A stretch of DNA of 24,730 nucleotides from Chara braunii. Its lineage: Eukaryota; Streptophyta; Charophyceae; Charales; Characeae. Position numbers and translations under genes: made by a program. Positions 9,720 to 19,090 of the stretch are shown here, piece after piece. The stretch spans positions 534,085-558,814 of the forward strand of contig BFEA01000032.1 of the NCBI GenBank assembly GCA_003427395.1. The letters run 5' to 3'. Each line of letters opens with the position of its first letter. Position 1 is the stretch's first letter. The notes below the pieces were generated by a model. That model did no database searches. It saw nothing but the letters and a program-made list of their open reading frames with translations, and was not told the origin of the DNA.

Positions 9720-10995
9720 CCGTGCTCATGCCATCACAAACCATCCACGAGAAAAGGAATCACACAACCAATTTAATAGAGAGTCCAAAGCTCCCACGTC
9801 TGACTAGTTGAGGGGGAAGTGCACACAAGGCCATCTGCCGCCGATGCGACAGACGTTCAAAAGTGTGTGCGGGTTTATAGGTATGCGTGTGTGTGAACGT
9901 TTTATATTTCGAAACGCACGCACACCCACGCACAGACACTCGCACCTCAAATCGAGTTTCACCACAACGGGCCGTGTTCCACTCAGATGCGTCGACACAA
10001 AATCGATGCAGCATTACCTTTGCTGCGCACAACGAAACAGAATTGATAAGCCATGTCAACAATGAATAACTTGACTGCACATACCAAGCAACAATGAACA
10101 GAGCAGACCCTTAGTATTCCATTCTTTACTACTCTTATAGGGCACCTCTCATTTTCTTTAGTGAATTGCCTTTCGAGGGGGAGGGCTGCGCCACGCTCTG
10201 CTGCAGTGCAATACATATGCGACACGTAAGGGGTCGGGTAAGCAACCGTCGCCCAGAAAACAAAAATTGATTCAGTTCTTCAGATACTACACGTTATCTT
10301 TGTATTTTCAGCTACCTTTTTACTCCACCTCCCACGTACTCGGCTGGCGACGTTGACGCAGTTTAGCACGAGCTGCCGACATCCGCGCGTGACTTAACCG
10401 CACACTTGAACGTTATGAAAGGAGAAAGCGTAAAGGGTGGGGTATAGTCCTCATTTCTCTACTGATTCAGTTCATATTCAATCTGTCATCAAAATAGTGC
10501 TCGTTCCTCTTTGTTTAATACCGTAGTACTGCAGAGGGATGCACGAAGGGGTACACGACGAGTGAGCAGAGGAGCGAAATGAAGGGGCAGAGACATCGTG
10601 CTCAATACCTATCGCTGGAGCATAGGCAGATTTCCAGACAAAAAGAGAGCGATAACGAGAGCACATGACAGTTGCGGGAGTTGCTTGAAAGTGTTCGTGC
10701 ATTCACATGCATTCCCAATCGTTCCTAGATACCCACATTGGTGAAGATACTATTTCCTGACAAACCAAAGGCAAATGTTCGTCCAGATAAAAAAGAATCC
10801 AAGGGATCGTGACACGCAAACGTGAAATCAAACGATCGTCTGTGAGGGAGAGAAAAAAACAAAAGGAACATTAAAAGGGAATGAAAAAAGAGGGTTGAAC
10901 GATTTTGACAGGATAGAAGGCAAGGGGAGGCCGATTGAAAAAGACGCCGGTATGCAGAGATGGAGAATTCTTGGAGATAGAAAATTACAAAACCA
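9720..10995. other. No gene recognised
   Basis: About 1.3 kb of mixed sequence. Short GT/CA-rich and purine-rich patches (10850-10920) occur. Open frames are short, without known motifs or paired splice sites. Confidence 0.4.
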
Positions 10996-11008
10996 AATGC
11001 AGTGCTGA

Positions 11009-11220
11009 TAATCAAGCACTCCAGGGAGTGCAGCCAGGGCGTACAGCTAATTAAGCACTCCACGGAGAACAGGTAATCAAAAACACATCTGCAAGTCCAG
11101 CTGATCACAGCATCTATTCTGGATGCAACCCATATCTGCACGTCCAGCTGATCACAGCATCTTTTCTGGATGCAACCCATATCTGACGTCCAGCTGATCA
11201 CAGCATCTATTCAAGATGCA
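11009..11220. repeat. Tandem repeats of 39 bp and 46-47 bp
   Basis: A caagcactcca.ggag word recurs at about 11014 and 11053 (39 bp apart). It is followed by a clearer array in which tccagctgatcacagcatct starts at 11096, 11143 and 11189 (spacings 47 and 46). The third copy is truncated after gatgcaacc. Confidence 0.9.
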
Positions 11221-11253
11221 ACCGAATGCAAGTATGCCAAGTCATGTCTTTGA

Positions 11254-11562
11254 GTGGGCACAGTCAAATCCCAACAGGCGCTCGAAATGTCCCAGTGCGA
11301 GTGTACCCCAAGTAGAAAATCTGGGGGCATTTCGATCGCCCACGAAAAAGAAAAGGCAGCGACCACTTCAACAGCTGCGGCAAAAACTGCACAACAGATT
11401 CAGCAGAAGCCAGCGGCACCGGTGGCAGCAGCTGCTGCAGTTTCAGTGACAGCAGCTGCTGCAGTTTCAGTGAAAGAGACGAACCGCCTCACACACCATC
11501 TGACACTCTCAGATACGACATTCGCACACACTTCCACAGTATTACACAGTTGCCCGCAGTAG
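11254..11562 (+). CDS. Unrecognised alanine-rich open frame
   Basis: A 102-codon frame with a central Ala/Gln-rich part encoded by a 24 bp tandem duplication (11428-11451, 11452-11475) reading AAAAVSVT then AAAAVSVK. The duplication keeps the frame. There is no known domain, no signal peptide and no neighbouring gene. The frame may simply reflect the repeat. Confidence 0.15.
   Translation: MGTVKSQQALEMSQCECTPSRKSGGISIAHEKEKAATTSTAAAKTAQQIQQKPAAPVAAAAAVSVTAAAAVSVKETNRLTHHLTLSDTTFAHTSTVLHSCPQ
11428..11475. repeat. 24 bp tandem duplication
   Basis: Two copies of gcagctgctgcagtttcagt followed by gaca/gaaa, immediately adjacent. Each copy includes the PstI-like palindrome ctgcag within agcagctgctgcag. 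Confidence 0.93.
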
Positions 11563-11624
11563 CAGATACTGATGTAAAGCTGTTTCACTTGCGATTGTTC
11601 TGTCCAGTGTCGGAGACTTGTTGA

Positions 11625-11960
11625 GTGAAGGAGGCACCGAAACAGGAAGCCAAGAGCAAGGAGGAAGAGGAGAGCGAGGAGAAAGACGAGAACGGGAGGA
11701 GGAAAAATAGGAGTGCCGGTACGTACATAGAAGATGGTGATGGGTTAGGGTGACATTAGTCGCAAGTGAGAGGAACAAAAAACAGTAGAAAGGAGTCAGC
11801 AGGGAGGAAGGAAAGGAAGGCGGAGACAGCGAACGGCCTTCTTCTCGAACCTCCCTCTCTTCCCGGGCCTGCCTCTACTACCAGTGCAAAGCTGAGAATA
11901 ACGTGCTTCTCAGATCTGCACCCGCTAGGCGAATGAGAGAAAATGAGGGAGCGTGGAAAA
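11625..11960. other. Purine-rich stretch, no gene recognised
   Basis: The plus strand is dominated by gagga/gaagga words at 11640-11705 and again at 11800-11830. Composition resembles the purine-rich RPS8 intron 2. No exon could be supported. Confidence 0.4.
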
Positions 11961-12132
11961 GGGAAAGGGAAGAAGTGTGTTTGCATACGCTACAGTATCT
12001 CTAACGTAATTATTCAAGAAGTTGGCACGTGGCAAGTTCTCAGAAAAAAGCCGTCCCCATTCAAATATAAAATTAAAACATGTGCTTAAAAGAAGTGCAT
12101 CAAATATTCGATATAAGGAGAATAAAAAACAT

Positions 12133-13077
12133 NNNNNNNNNNNNNNNNNNNNNNNNNNNNNNNNNNNNNNNNNNNNNNNNNNNNNNNNNNNNNNNNNNNN
12201 NNNNNNNNNNNNNNNNNNNNNNNNNNNNNNNNNNNNNNNNNNNNNNNNNNNNNNNNNNNNNNNNNNNNNNNNNNNNNNNNNNNNNNNNNNNNNNNNNNNN
12301 NNNNNNNNNNNNNNNNNNNNNNNNNNNNNNNNNNNNNNNNNNNNNNNNNNNNNNNNNNNNNNNNNNNNNNNNNNNNNNNNNNNNNNNNNNNNNNNNNNNN
12401 NNNNNNNNNNNNNNNNNNNNNNNNNNNNNNNNNNNNNNNNNNNNNNNNNNNNNNNNNNNNNNNNNNNNNNNNNNNNNNNNNNNNNNNNNNNNNNNNNNNN
12501 NNNNNNNNNNNNNNNNNNNNNNNNNNNNNNNNNNNNNNNNNNNNNNNNNNNNNNNNNNNNNNNNNNNNNNNNNNNNNNNNNNNNNNNNNNNNNNNNNNNN
12601 NNNNNNNNNNNNNNNNNNNNNNNNNNNNNNNNNNNNNNNNNNNNNNNNNNNNNNNNNNNNNNNNNNNNNNNNNNNNNNNNNNNNNNNNNNNNNNNNNNNN
12701 NNNNNNNNNNNNNNNNNNNNNNNNNNNNNNNNNNNNNNNNNNNNNNNNNNNNNNNNNNNNNNNNNNNNNNNNNNNNNNNNNNNNNNNNNNNNNNNNNNNN
12801 NNNNNNNNNNNNNNNNNNNNNNNNNNNNNNNNNNNNNNNNNNNNNNNNNNNNNNNNNNNNNNNNNNNNNNNNNNNNNNNNNNNNNNNNNNNNNNNNNNNN
12901 NNNNNNNNNNNNNNNNNNNNNNNNNNNNNNNNNNNNNNNNNNNNNNNNNNNNNNNNNNNNNNNNNNNNNNNNNNNNNNNNNNNNNNNNNNNNNNNNNNNN
13001 NNNNNNNNNNNNNNNNNNNNNNNNNNNNNNNNNNNNNNNNNNNNNNNNNNNNNNNNNNNNNNNNNNNNNNNNNNNNN
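12133..13077. other. Assembly gap (945 N)
   Basis: An unresolved run of N. The open frames computed across it are meaningless. Anything spanning 12.1-13.1 kb is unknown. Confidence 1.
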
Positions 13078-14380
13078 CCACCCCGCAGAATTTTAAAACA
13101 TTCAGGGTGTCCGATGTGTTGCTGACCTGACATGATCTCTCACGTTCATGTACTATTGAATGAAGATCTCAGGACAGTTCCTGATCAAATTCAAGAAATA
13201 GAAGTGAAGAAAAAGCTATTCAGGTTGGACGATCACCAATGACTACCCGTTTCTGCAACAGGACTCCCTATCCCAACCACCACCAGTAGGATCTACCTTC
13301 TCGGATCAGAGTTATTGAGCATGTCCGGTCTGATGGTTTAAGCTCGTATACCTCAACTGCGAGACTAATCAGCGAGCCGACAACGGACCGAAGAGAGAAA
13401 AAGAAGCGGAGGGAGAGAGCCGGGGTGAAAAGAGAGAAGTCGAGGGTATTTGCAGCAGGGCTACGAAAGGGGTAGGCATAATGACAGAACTCTCATTCCG
13501 AATAGTTTTGGACTTTGTTGAAGCGAGGATCATGCAACTTCATCGCATTTCGAGTTCAGTCGCAGATGGGGCAGAAGGAGAAGCATTGCAAATAACTAGA
13601 CGCTTGGGAATAGAAGGGGAGGGACGACGAGAAGGGCAAGGAGGTGAACGAACACAACGTAGAGTGGATGCTTCCTTTCAGCGGGCAGCTGCTGAAGGCG
13701 CTCGAACTCGGCCGGGAGATCGGGGAGGGATACAACTGCTTTCTATGGGAAGAGATATCAAGCATGTCGAGCCACTCAACAGTGAAGGAGGGGGTTCGCC
13801 AACTCTTGCCGAGTTGAGGGCATAAGGCAGGGGGATCGAGGCCTATGTTCTCCTGTGGTTATTTCGCCTATCTCCGCCGCCTTGCAGTCCAAGGAGCACA
13901 GGTCATCTGTCTGATGCGAGGAGACCGTGCCACGTTGCGAATAAGTTCAGGGAGACCTATCAGAATGAGGCGCATGCGTAGGAGCTACAATCGGTAGTAG
14001 CTCGCTCAAGAGAAAGCTGGGTTCAAGCGACCACGAAGGAGAGGAGGAAGAAATGGGAGGACGTAGAAGTAAGACGGCGCCCATTGTCCAGGACAGTTCG
14101 AGATGCGCATCGAGTTCCGTTCCACTTCGACAAACCTCTTAGGGCAATGGGGAAGACACCACAGGCTATGACTACAAAACAGCGGCGACAAGAGGCGCCC
14201 AGGACTCCGGCGGAGCTCTCCAGACGAGCAAAATGATTGCCAAACTTCCACGACATCATGGAAAGATACAGAGCGATAGTTTATGTCATTAACGCATTTC
14301 GCGAGTGGTGAGGGGATGCCACACTACGGCCCACGACATCCCTTCCGCTACTTCGCCTCCTCTTCACATGGACACCAGTC
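13078..14380. other. No recognised gene; one weak open frame
   Basis: The plus-strand frame 13481-13825 (114 codons, Arg/Gly/Glu-rich in the middle) follows an acceptor-like TTTGCAG at about 13449-13455. It shows no known motif. Another frame without a start codon (about 13985-14234) is Arg/Lys-rich. Neither is strong enough to call as a gene. 13380-13440 is purine-rich. Confidence 0.3.
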
Positions 14381-14382
14381 TT

Positions 14383-14472
14383 CACCCGAATAGAACGCCC
14401 AGTAATCCTCGCCGTGTCCGAACTGGCCGTCGGACCGACTACGCAATAATGACCAGGCGTTCTGTTCGGGTG
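14383..14472. repeat. Inverted repeat (foldback) with 17 bp arms
   Basis: 14383-14399 (cacccgaatagaacgcc) pairs with 14456-14472 (ggcgttctgttcgggtg) at 16 of 17 positions, with weaker pairing continuing inward for about 6 bp. A smaller stem (gtccga / tcggac, about 14417-14436) lies inside the loop. The whole could fold as a two-tier hairpin. Confidence 0.8.
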
Positions 14473-15107
14473 CGCAGCTACAACGACCACCATGTGTTCT
14501 GTGCAGGTGAGGAAGGTTGACACATTCACCAACTACCGACATCGCCGAGAGTTATCCACTGCATCGACAAGCCGCGAACAGGAGATCGATGAAACACATT
14601 CCCCAACGAACGATACGGCACATACGACAAATTTTCACAGAACTTTTGAGCAGCGGCGCATGAGAGTTCGGTATGCTTTAGCCAAGAGCAAGATAGGATT
14701 CAATCACATCATGCATTGCACTACAAAAGAGTCGAAATTCAAAAAGAATAGCAATCAACCCACAAAACTTACAATCGAAACCACAGATTGATGTCGAAAA
14801 ACCTCCAAAAAGACTTGGGAATGCGAAAGCCGGATATATAACTCGTCTATCGCAAGCCTGCTTCAATTAGCCAAAACCTTTACATCCTCCATCACAACAG
14901 CACCCAGTAGTTCCGAAGGCTGTAGGTCTGTATCACAGGCCTGGTCGGGCCCAGCTCAAGAGCGAAAAACCATCTATCTTCTCCCTAGAGACAAGCCGAT
15001 GACGGACCTCAAATCGACAGCAAAGACAAATCTTTGCTGTCCATGCTCATGGACCAAAAATTCGACCTTCAAGCCAAGCCCCGGCAACGTTAAACCTAAT
15101 ACCACCA
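14473..15107. other. RPS8 downstream region
   Basis: 3' side of RPS8 on the minus strand. It should contain the 3'UTR and polyadenylation site, but no AATAAA is visible close to the stop. TGTAA words on the minus strand occur about 230 and 335 nt downstream; they are too short to call. No other gene recognised. Confidence 0.35.
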
Positions 15108-15192
15108 CTAAGCGGCACCAGCACCACCCTTGCCCTTCTTCTTCTGGATCTTCTTCAGGTAGAACTCCAACTCCTTCGCTTCAAGAATGTAC
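15108..15192 (-). CDS. RPS8: RPS8 coding exon 5 and stop
   Basis: 85 nt. The acceptor CTCTGCAG precedes GTACATTC. It completes Gly192 and encodes [27 protein letters not shown] and TAG. This is the conserved eS8 C-terminus; the alanine/glycine tail is lineage-variable. The usual YILEGKELEF reads [10 protein letters not shown] here. Confidence 0.95.
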
Positions 15193-18100
15193 CTGCAGAG
15201 GAAAATTAATTAGGGCAATTGTCAGAAATCATCTCGCATGCCAACACCTCAGCAACCGCTACACTCACCGCCAAAAACGACATAAGTCGACATCAAGATT
15301 AGAAGAGAAATGCCGACGAAAAATGTAGCGGAGCAAGGGCCTCTGACGAGGACCTGTGACACTAACACTTAAAATAACGTACAATTTCTATCTTTACATC
15401 CAGAAACTGTGATCATTACAATAGCCAGATACATTGGCGAGTGCAAGAGTAGTTCCTTGTTCTCCAGCTGATTCGATTACAATCGTCCATGGAACGCAAC
15501 AAAAACACAACCCTAATCTCAATCGAGAGGAACTAAAGTGACCCAGCCCTTCAACGAAACCCCACAGTATATCTGCACAAATCAGATCACGATTTCCCGA
15601 TTTAACACAGTCGTTTTTATTTTCCAGCTGAAGCCATCAGAATCGTTCACGGAAAACAACAAACGCACACAACCCTAATCCCAGTCCAGAGAAGTTGGAT
15701 GACACTCAGCCCTTCAAGGAAACCCCACATAAGCCCCGCACACATTAGATGTGAAGCTTTCATGATTTAGTCCAAGTTCAAGACTGGCAAATTCCAGAAA
15801 ACAAAACGACCTGGCTCTACATGCCATTCATCGGATGTCGTATGAAGCACACTCATGTCAAACTTTGCCCAGTGGCAAACAGTGATTCGACTAGTACGAA
15901 AGAATCTCTCGTTACACGACTTTCATCTGACGACTTTAGCAATACCACAATTTAGGTATTTCCTCATTCAAAGGGGTTCATCGACAGCTCCCGTTCCTTG
16001 TTCACTCTTCTTAAAACTAGTTCATTCTTACATCGGGAGACGAGATTCCACTCACCCGTCAGCACGGCCGCACTGTCCAGGACGAGAGCATAGACAAGCA
16101 AGCAAACGTCCGCTTGCGAATTGGTCCTCAAGGTGCGAGTCCAAAGTCCGCCCTTCCTGCCTTTTCTCCAGCTTCCGCATCACGTGGTTGCTCTTCTTCG
16201 AGGCATCAACTGCCTGAGCGGCAGCATCCTGCAGCCAAACGGTCAAGAGAGAAAACACCTTCAGTTAACTCTTCTCGCCCAGTCAGAAGTTACAGTCAAC
16301 TCGACGTAAGGACTCGGCCCTTCGCAAGCAACAAAACGCATCCACTACCTGAAGCCTCCTCGTCAAGACGCAATTGGGCAAGAGGTGACGAACAAACTAG
16401 GGTTCATCATAGTTAACGGGGCCCTTTCCATTCACTACATGCTCGAGACTTCTTGTCAAGACGCAATTTCAGAGAGAGAGAGAGGTAACGACCTAACTAT
16501 GGCTGATCGTAGTTTGGGGAGCCCTCAGAGACGATACATACCTCGCCTTCTTTGACGACAACCTTCTTCTTCTTGCCAATATCAACTCCGTAATGCGTCA
16601 AGTACCATTGCCTGAATGGCGCAGCATCAATCTGCACAATAGCGTTCTTCACGAGAGTCTGCGTCCGCACCAGCTCATTATTGGAAGCGTTGTACACGAC
16701 GTCCAAGATACGAGTTTTACGCGTGATGGCTTCCGAGCCCCATGCGTAATTACCCGAGTCAAGTCTCAAAGCACGGAATTTATAGTTGCCACCGCGCACT
16801 CGCACTCTACGCACCGTCTTGTTGCTCGACAATTTCGTGTTAGCCGGTTGGCGACCGAGCTCGTACCTGCAAACACAACATGGCCGCCGACGGCTCAGAA
16901 AAAGATTCGGAAACAGTTTGCGTACTCATGCCAGGTGAGATGCTCGCGTACAAGCGTACTCATCAGAGAACAGCAGAGGCAGGAGATAAACAGAGGGCAA
17001 ATAAAGCCTTTACACAGGGGAGATCCGATATCTCAAACACAAACCACACACCACGAACAGGGCATCCACCAACGAAGTGAACGAGGACAAATGAGATCGT
17101 CCGGACTGTCTAGAAAAGGAGAATTTTCTGTAAACGACCGTGACAAGCTGTAGGAAACACTACTGGGGAAATGGTAGTGACAAGCTGGAGAGAAGACCAG
17201 TCGTCAAGAGAGCGGTGAAATCTAATGAAGGCAGTCAACTCAGGGAAAAGGGAGCGAAGGCGTTACGAAAGGACGGGGGGAGGCGCAAAAACGTAGCGAA
17301 AAGCAGCGGAGAAAATGGTTTAGTAACTGGATATCGGGAGGCGGGGAGAAGTCACGCAAAAGGAGTCGGGTAAGAGATCGGCGAGGGCTCGCGAAGGTTA
17401 AAAATCGTGTATCAAATGAGGTGGGGCAAGGCGAACAGCGGGAAGCTTGGAATGGTGGGTGAGAGAGTGGAGGAAGATCACGTAGACGAAAGAGTAGAAA
17501 TGAGAAGAGGAGGGAGACGAAGAGAGACTAGAGGAGATGGGAAGAGGTGAAAACGCGATGATAAGAAAGTCGTGAAGACGGAAGAAAGAAGGGCACCCAT
17601 GAAAGCACAGTGGAACTGGTGGAGGGATGGCCGATCTGCTAGGAAAACCGGGAACAAACTCGCAAGACAAACACAATGGAGCACGCAGGAAAAAGAAATT
17701 ACCGAGAAGGGAGTGATCACCTTAGAAGATAATGGAAGCGCACCCTTAAAGGGCGGGAAGATTAGCCTGAGAGTGCGCCACGGAACTCGTGACAAGGCGA
17801 GAGAGAGCGTGCGAAAAGACGACGAGACAACGCGTCGTCACGGGCAAAAGAGATGACGCTTGGATACATTACACAGCACCATGAGGAAGCCCCAGGGAAT
17901 GGACAAGAGAACGCGCGGGAAGACAAGAGGTATTGGGAGGACAAGGGGGAAGGAGGGAATGTTGAAAACACATGAAAGGGAAAAGGTAAGCTGCGGACAA
18001 TTGAGGACGGGAGGAGGGAGGAGTGAAATAACATGTATCATACTTGAAGAGACCACAGGAAGCAAAGGTGGAGAGGAGGGGGAGGAAGAGAAAGGATGAA

Positions 18101-18558
18101 AACATGCGTACGATAAATGAAGAGGCCACAGGAAACAAAGGCGGAGATGGAAGAAGGAAATAAGGAGTGCTACGAAGAAGGGCTTAAACCCCTGACTTAA
18201 CCAGGGGGCCGCTGGACTAACGAGACGACAGAGGTAGGAAAAGACGCTCAATGAGGCGGACGGGGACGACAGGAATAGGACGTCCAAATGGCTGAGTTCT
18301 GGAGGGAGCACTTTCCACGGCACTCACTTTCTCTTCTTCCGCCATGCCTTCTTCTTTCCTCCTGTCGCGCGTCTCTTGTGGGTGGAAGAGCGTGAGATAC
18401 CTGCAACCCAACATGCAGAAGACAGGTTTCTCAGTTAGCGTACATCACGTGCATGGAGGCTGGGTCAACTAGATCCTTGTCATCGACGAAAAGCAATGTT
18501 CGCAGCAGTAGGAGGATGGTAGTTGCCATCGCCAACAGGAGAAGAAACACATACCCAT
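15108..18558 (-). CDS. RPS8: 40S ribosomal protein S8 (eS8), five coding exons
   Basis: Structural protein of the cytosolic small ribosomal subunit. Minus-strand coding exons are 18558-18555, 18400-18328, 16866-16542, 16228-16056 and 15192-15108. They total 660 nt: 219 residues plus a TAG stop. All four introns are GT-AG (donors GTATGT or GTGAGT, acceptors GCAG; 154, 1461, 313 and 863 nt) and every junction keeps the frame. Residues 2-26 give [18 protein letters not shown] then AWRKKRK. Exon 3 opens [18 protein letters not shown] and contains [19 protein letters not shown]. Exon 4 carries [21 protein letters not shown] and [11 protein letters not shown]; exon 5 ends in a lysine-rich tail with GKGGAGAA. 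The human protein is 208 residues, so the length fits an intact gene. The family-specific wording is the plant type. The start is the ATG of exon 1, which supplies only ATGG; an in-frame TAG lies four codons upstream. No break or missing conserved block is seen. Exon 1 is the least certain part because it is so short. Confidence 0.95.
15463..15785. repeat. 160 bp tandem duplication inside RPS8 intron 4
   Basis: Two diverged copies start at about 15463 and 15623. Shared blocks, in order: tccagctg, acacaaccctaatc, cagcccttcaa, gaaaccccaca, and a gatttag/gattta element near the end. Period is about 160 bp. It is wholly intronic and absent from the coding exons. Confidence 0.85.
16056..16228 (-). 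CDS. RPS8: RPS8 coding exon 4
   Basis: 173 nt, residues 135-192. The acceptor is TTTGGCTGCAG before GATGCTGCC; the donor is GTGAGTGG. It encodes [16 protein letters not shown], then a basic helix, [15 protein letters not shown] and [11 protein letters not shown]. The KKSNH and [15 protein letters not shown] wording is typical of plant eS8. The residue before SRPGQCG is Cys where plants commonly have Ser. Confidence 0.96.
16341..16528. repeat. 90 bp tandem duplication inside RPS8 intron 3
   Basis: Copy A starts at 16341 and copy B at 16431. Shared blocks are tcactac, gtcaagacgcaatt, gaggt.acgac, atc.tagtt and ggggccct/ggggagccct. Copy B carries a short GA run (about 16470-16482) not present in copy A. 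It fills over half of the 313-nt intron and stops before the exon 3 donor. Confidence 0.8.
16542..16866 (-). CDS. RPS8: RPS8 coding exon 3
   Basis: 325 nt, residues 26-134 and the largest exon. The acceptor is TTTGCAG and the donor GTATGTAT, leaving phase 0 after GEG-type residues (KEGE). It contains the core of the eS8 fold: [57 protein letters not shown], and [18 protein letters not shown] followed by a lysine run. Reading past the donor continues open for 12 codons but loses similarity, which supports the splice. Confidence 0.97.
17140..18170. repeat. Purine-rich tract (pyrimidine-rich in the RPS8 transcript)
   Basis: About 1 kb of strongly purine-biased sequence on the plus strand (runs such as gaagaggaggga), occupying most of RPS8 intron 2, so the pre-mRNA is C/U-rich here. 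It is not a perfect microsatellite; composition is biased without a fixed period apart from the 73 bp duplication. Several open frames on both strands here are composition artefacts. Confidence 0.7.
18036..18160. repeat. 73 bp-period duplication inside RPS8 intron 2
   Basis: A block reading tgaagagaccacaggaagc then aaaggtggag near 18045 recurs with four substitutions near 18118, each copy preceded by a catg-containing segment. It lies within the purine-rich part of the 1461-nt intron. Confidence 0.75.
18328..18400 (-). CDS. RPS8: RPS8 coding exon 2
   Basis: 73 nt. The acceptor GGGTTGCAG precedes GTATCTCACGC and the donor is GTGAGTG. It encodes the highly basic eS8 N-terminus (residues 2-26, [18 protein letters not shown] followed by AWRKKRK), the rRNA-binding extension conserved in all eukaryotic eS8. 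The last codon (Lys26) is split AA/G across intron 2. Confidence 0.95.
18555..18558 (-). CDS. RPS8: RPS8 coding exon 1 (ATGG only)
   Basis: The first coding exon contributes the start codon and one base of Gly2. It is followed directly by the donor GTATGTGT. It was chosen because exon 2 begins in the middle of the Gly2 codon (GT), so an upstream ATGG before GT is required. This is the nearest such site, 154 nt from the exon 2 acceptor. An in-frame TAG four codons upstream blocks N-terminal extension. An ATGG at about 18520 is followed by CA, not GT, and was discarded. Confidence 0.75.
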
Positions 18559-18720
18559 GATTCCGAGCTAACAACACTCCCAGACGAACCGGCTGCAAAG
18601 AGGGGAAGGAAACAGGAGCCGGGCGAGTTTATGTTTGGTACGTTCCACCGTCCTGGGCTTCGACAGAGCCCGGCGAGTTTATGTTTGGTACTTCCACAGT
18701 CCTGGGCCTCGCAATTCGCA
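18559..18720 (-). promoter_or_regulatory. RPS8 5' flank: leader, possible 5'UTR intron acceptor, 50 bp tandem repeat
   Basis: Immediately upstream of the RPS8 ATG is a 34-nt stretch (18559-18592), preceded on the minus strand by a strong pyrimidine tract ending in CTTTGCAG (about 18593-18616). This looks like a splice acceptor and could mark a 5'UTR intron, as many plant ribosomal protein genes have. It could instead be a pyrimidine-rich core-promoter element. Two copies of a 50 bp unit (18616-18665 and 18666-18714) follow further upstream. No TATA box is evident. Promoter function is inferred from position only. Confidence 0.4.
18616..18714. repeat. 50 bp tandem duplication upstream of RPS8
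   Basis: Two adjacent copies start at 18616 and 18666, each with the block cgagtttatgtttggtac followed by ttccac, gtcctgggc and tcg. The copies differ by one small indel and a few substitutions, so the duplication is fairly recent. It lies 58 bp beyond the RPS8 start codon. Confidence 0.9.
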
Positions 18721-19090
18721 GCCAGCAGACTGCGCCTCAGGGCCCCACTGCACTACACCCCACACCACGGGATGAATAGTCACCCCCGGTGGGTGTCGAC
18801 CCAAGGGCCTCACCTCTCCACATTCTCACGCCGGTTTTTTTCGGACTCACCCCACCCCACTCAACTGCGATGAGCCTGCTTCGTTGCCCGGGGGGNNGGG
18901 GGNNGGGGGGGGGGGGGGGGGGAGCGGGGAACCGTGCACGTAGGTCGAACCAGGCAGCCTCAATCGATAAACACTCAGGATCCCTCGACGTGAAGGGAGA
19001 CCACAAGTATGGGGTACGTGTCAAACGGTGCCCTTTGTGCACCACATTGCTTAAGGCGACTAAAAGAGCGACAGGGATAGAGAGCACCAG
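18715..19090. other. Spacer with poly-G tract and unresolved bases
   Basis: GC-rich sequence with a run of G at 18889-18922 interrupted by two pairs of N (18896-18897, 18903-18904). This is a homopolymer the assembly could not resolve. No exon is recognised; the open frames here cross the N-containing G run. Confidence 0.7.

Noticed and set aside
11925-13133. Four frames of 330-400 codons across 12.1-13.1 kb
   Set aside because: They consist almost entirely of unknown residues from the assembly gap.
16593-17153. 186-codon plus-strand frame
   Set aside because: It lies antisense to RPS8 exon 3 and intron 2; the exon on the other strand is conserved and explains the openness.
18189-18207. CCCCTG / CAGGGG mini-hairpin in RPS8 intron 2, considered as part of a tRNA or snoRNA
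   Set aside because: Only a 6 bp stem; no tRNA arms and no snoRNA boxes around it.
15108-18558. Apicomplexan origin, first considered because of the repeat-rich, intron-rich context
   Set aside because: The eS8 sequence follows the plant form closely ([26 protein letters not shown]), so a green-lineage source is more likely.
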